DNA of 14,584 bases from an uncultured Erysipelotrichaceae bacterium (GTDB lineage: Bacteria > Bacillota_I > Bacilli_A > RF39 > UBA660): NCBI GenBank assembly GCA_902766135.1, contig CACXCK010000005.1, forward strand, positions 1-14,584, read 5' to 3'. Every line of letters begins with the position of its first letter. Within the stretch, counting starts at the first letter, position 1. Both the position numbers and the translations under genes were made by a program. This document shows positions 12,305-14,584 of this stretch, piece after piece. The notes below the pieces were generated by a model. The model searched no databases. It had not been told where the DNA came from and worked only from the letters and a program-made list of their open reading frames with translations.

Positions 12305-14392
12305 ATGAAGCAAAAACTAATAATAAGAATAATATCATTAGTTATAATTGTAATAGCTATAATAGTATATGAATTACCTAATATAAGCAAAATATTTAAT
12401 AATATGAAAAATACAGCCGAGCAAGAAATTAATAAAATTAATATGAGAGATTTAAACTTATTAGATTTTCAAGATAATGAAAATGATATCATCTCAATAA
12501 TGGTTTCTGATGATATAAAAACTGTGTATTCTTATGTTAGTACTTCTGGCAGTGGTATTGTAAGAAAGAAGAATAATAAAACAGAATCCATACCAACAAA
12601 GAGACCCTTTTTTACAAATCACTATTTAGATAAACTTAGAAATCTAAAAAAAGTAAATGAAGCCAATAAAAAAATACATGGCTTATATGTAAAAGATGTT
12701 TTTACAAATGAAAAATTCTTTGTTGAATGGAATAGTGAACTAGCAAATTCTTTCTGTGAAACAATTGATGACGGGAAATTTAACAGTTACTGTGAAAAGT
12801 ACAAGAATTACACATACCCAGATTATAACTATTTAGTATATTCAATAGCTAGAGTAGGAGTCCATCCTAAATATGAATTATTACTATATAGCTACAAGTA
12901 TACAATATACGAAGATAAACTAATATATGTAACAAAAGATGGTAACAAAAAAATTGTTGATGATATATTAACTAATGAATTAGAAAGTATTATTAATGAA
13001 ATAATTAGCGACGGTGATATAACTACTGAAGAAGATAATCTGACTATATATGATGTTACTAATAAGATTTATTATAAAATAAAAGAAAATTCAGATTTAT
13101 TTAAAAAACTAGGAATGTATCTTAAAAATAGAATGGTTTATGAAGCTTCAAATGATTTAATTAAAACAATTACAATATATAAATATAATGGAGATTATAC
13201 TACGGATTCTAAACCAAGGTATACAACTGAAATAAGTGCTAATTATTCTGAACTACTAAAATATACTTGTAACAATAAAGACTGTAAAGGAATAATCGAA
13301 CAGGGTAATGGATATTTTATTTTAGAAGATGAAGACTATTATCTTTTTGAAGATGATAAAATAGATGAAAAAAACATTTTAAATAGTCTTAAAAAAATAG
13401 AAAATCCAACTCTATATTACTATGATACCTATTATGAAACAACTATTAAACTACAGGAACAACAAGATAAAGAATTATTATTTAAATATGAATGTAAAAC
13501 TGCAGAATGCATTAAAAATAATTATAAAAAAATATATAGGCCTCAAAACAAAAGCTATCTATTAATTAAAGATGATGCTTGGTATTTATATGATAAAAAT
13601 ACAAAAGAATTAAAAACACTACAATTAGACATAAATAAAGAATACGAATCTACTGATTATTCAGAATTTGCTAGAGCTTATATTATAGAAGAAAAAAATG
13701 ATAATAATGAAGAAAGAATATGTAATACATTAATAATTGACAAAGATACACTAAGTGTTAGAAAAACTATCCAAACATCATGTTGTAATGATGTATATGA
13801 AATTAATAATGAAGGAAATAAATATATTTTATTTGCAAATTCCGCATCAACAACAATTTATTATGAAGTTTATGATGAAAACTTTAATAAACTAGTTTCA
13901 ACCACACCTGATAATAGTTACAGATTCACTGACTATGAAAAAATGGATAATGGAAGTCTTTTATTAATTAATTATGTTACAGATGAACCAAATGATAACC
14001 CTGAATCATATCAAACTTATAAAATATGGAATTACGTTGAACTAACTCATAAAGGCGAATTATTAAATCCTCAAATATATGAACATAGCGTTAGAATGGT
14101 AGAAGATATTGTATTTGAATATGGAGATAAAACAATTAATGTATATGATATAAATCATAACAAACTTGCATCAACAGAAAAAATTCAGACAAGAAGAAAT
14201 CACGATATTTATTCAGAACCATTGTATAATTGCTATGAAAATGGTAAGGCAGAAGCCTTCTTTGGAAGAAAAGACTCTAAATATTGGACTCATTATGGTA
14301 ATGAGGGTGCAAATGCCATTAAGTATACATTTAATAAGGATGATAAAACAATAACAGCAGAACAAACAAAATGTTTTGTTACTGAAAAATAA
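12305..14392 (+). CDS. Anchored extracytoplasmic protein with Cys-pair repeats, unknown function
   Basis: I cannot assign a family. The start at 12305 is preferred over an in-frame ATG at 12275, because AAGGTGGT lies five bases upstream of 12305 and the earlier ATG overlaps the probable -10 box. The 695 residues begin with a hydrophobic anchor (about 4-22), and the rest should lie outside the cell. The body is rich in Tyr, Asp, Asn and Lys, with many short strands of the YLLIKDDAWYLYD kind, suggesting beta-propeller or WG-like repeats. Two segments align with each other: C322-x4-C327 followed by YFILEDEDYYLFEDDK, and C397-x4-C402 followed by YLLIKDDAWYLYDKN, 75 residues apart. Another cysteine pair (SCCND) lies near 495. 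No enzymatic motif, lipobox or sorting signal is visible. It is expressed as a single gene downstream of clpB, with no visible HrcA site of its own. Confidence 0.7.
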   Translation: MKQKLIIRIISLVIIVIAIIVYELPNISKIFNNMKNTAEQEINKINMRDLNLLDFQDNENDIISIMVSDDIKTVYSYVSTSGSGIVRKKNNKTESIPTKRPFFTNHYLDKLRNLKKVNEANKKIHGLYVKDVFTNEKFFVEWNSELANSFCETIDDGKFNSYCEKYKNYTYPDYNYLVYSIARVGVHPKYELLLYSYKYTIYEDKLIYVTKDGNKKIVDDILTNELESIINEIISDGDITTEEDNLTIYDVTNKIYYKIKENSDLFKKLGMYLKNRMVYEASNDLIKTITIYKYNGDYTTDSKPRYTTEISANYSELLKYTCNNKDCKGIIEQGNGYFILEDEDYYLFEDDKIDEKNILNSLKKIENPTLYYYDTYYETTIKLQEQQDKELLFKYECKTAECIKNNYKKIYRPQNKSYLLIKDDAWYLYDKNTKELKTLQLDINKEYESTDYSEFARAYIIEEKNDNNEERICNTLIIDKDTLSVRKTIQTSCCNDVYEINNEGNKYILFANSASTTIYYEVYDENFNKLVSTTPDNSYRFTDYEKMDNGSLLLINYVTDEPNDNPESYQTYKIWNYVELTHKGELLNPQIYEHSVRMVEDIVFEYGDKTINVYDINHNKLASTEKIQTRRNHDIYSEPLYNCYENGKAEAFFGRKDSKYWTHYGNEGANAIKYTFNKDDKTITAEQTKCFVTEK

Positions 14393-14397
14393 GTAAC

Positions 14398-14584
14398 CTA
14401 GAAGAAAGCAAGAGATTAAAAGAGAATATTGAAGAATTAGAAAGTACTAAAGAAGATGAAAATGTAGGAACAAAAACATCTACGAGCAATTTGCAGTCAC
14501 TTACATATACATGGTGAATATTATGGCCAAGGAGCTAAAGATGAATGCATAAATGTGACTAAAGAATACCAAAGTTTGCAAAAC
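14398..14584 (+). pseudogene. Frame-broken coding remnant at the window edge
   Basis: Immediately after the previous stop, a start-less reading frame encodes an acidic helical stretch (LEESKRLKENIEELESTKED from 14398) and stops at 14515-14517. The next frame is open from 14468 to the window end and reads protein-like (HLRAICSHLHIHGEYYGQGA, then KDECINVTKEYQ). Together they look like one gene with a frame change near 14465 and no visible start codon, ribosome binding site or promoter. I do not recognise the family. It may be a decayed gene, or a real gene continuing right of the window with a sequence error. Otherwise these 192 bases show no RNA gene or terminator. Confidence 0.4.

Noticed and set aside
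14166..14354. 62-codon frame inside the last large gene
   Set aside because: It is out of frame within a continuous coding region and has no ribosome binding site.

Overview
The window reads as chromosomal DNA of a very AT-rich, compact, low-GC Gram-positive bacterium of the Bacilli. The best guess is an uncultured, gut-type, Mollicutes-related lineage such as RF39, and this is an inference. Supporting points are: all genes on one strand with short spacers; a YlbD/YlbE pair, a Bacilli signature; a ClpB without an N-domain behind a CIRCE operator, as in mycoplasmas; and a surface protein of a kind common in uncultured gut Firmicutes. The genetic code looks standard: tryptophans are TGG, stops are TAA or TAG, and one gene ends in TGA.

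Layout from left to right: a terminator from an upstream gene; hisS; a 786-residue secreted surface protein with a TasA/CalY-like N-terminus; the two-gene ylbD-ylbE unit; a small orphan gene with a near-consensus promoter; rpsO behind a structured leader, then pnp and an overlapping membrane-anchored hypothetical gene; a DUF368 (PopT-type) membrane protein; a family 2 glycosyltransferase; clpB behind CIRCE; a 695-residue anchored extracytoplasmic protein with Cys-pair repeats; and a short, frame-broken coding remnant at the right edge.

The window has about eight transcription units, most bounded by simple hairpin-plus-T-run terminators. Two of these (hisS and the glycosyltransferase gene) contain the stop codon of their own gene. 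Three themes recur. The first is translation and RNA turnover (HisRS, S15, PNPase), with a leader that may let S15 control its own synthesis. The second is the cell surface: carrier-lipid recycling (DUF368), sugar transfer (GT2) and three anchored or secreted proteins. The third is protein quality control (ClpB under HrcA).

No mobile element, CRISPR array, tRNA, rRNA or defence system is visible. Most of the window is ordinary core genome. The points most worth a second look are the rpsO leader, whose hairpin loop complements the Shine-Dalgarno sequence; the duplicated Cys-rich block in the surface protein; the Cys-pair repeats in the last large protein; the orphan gene with an inverted repeat filling its promoter spacer; and the broken gene at the right edge.
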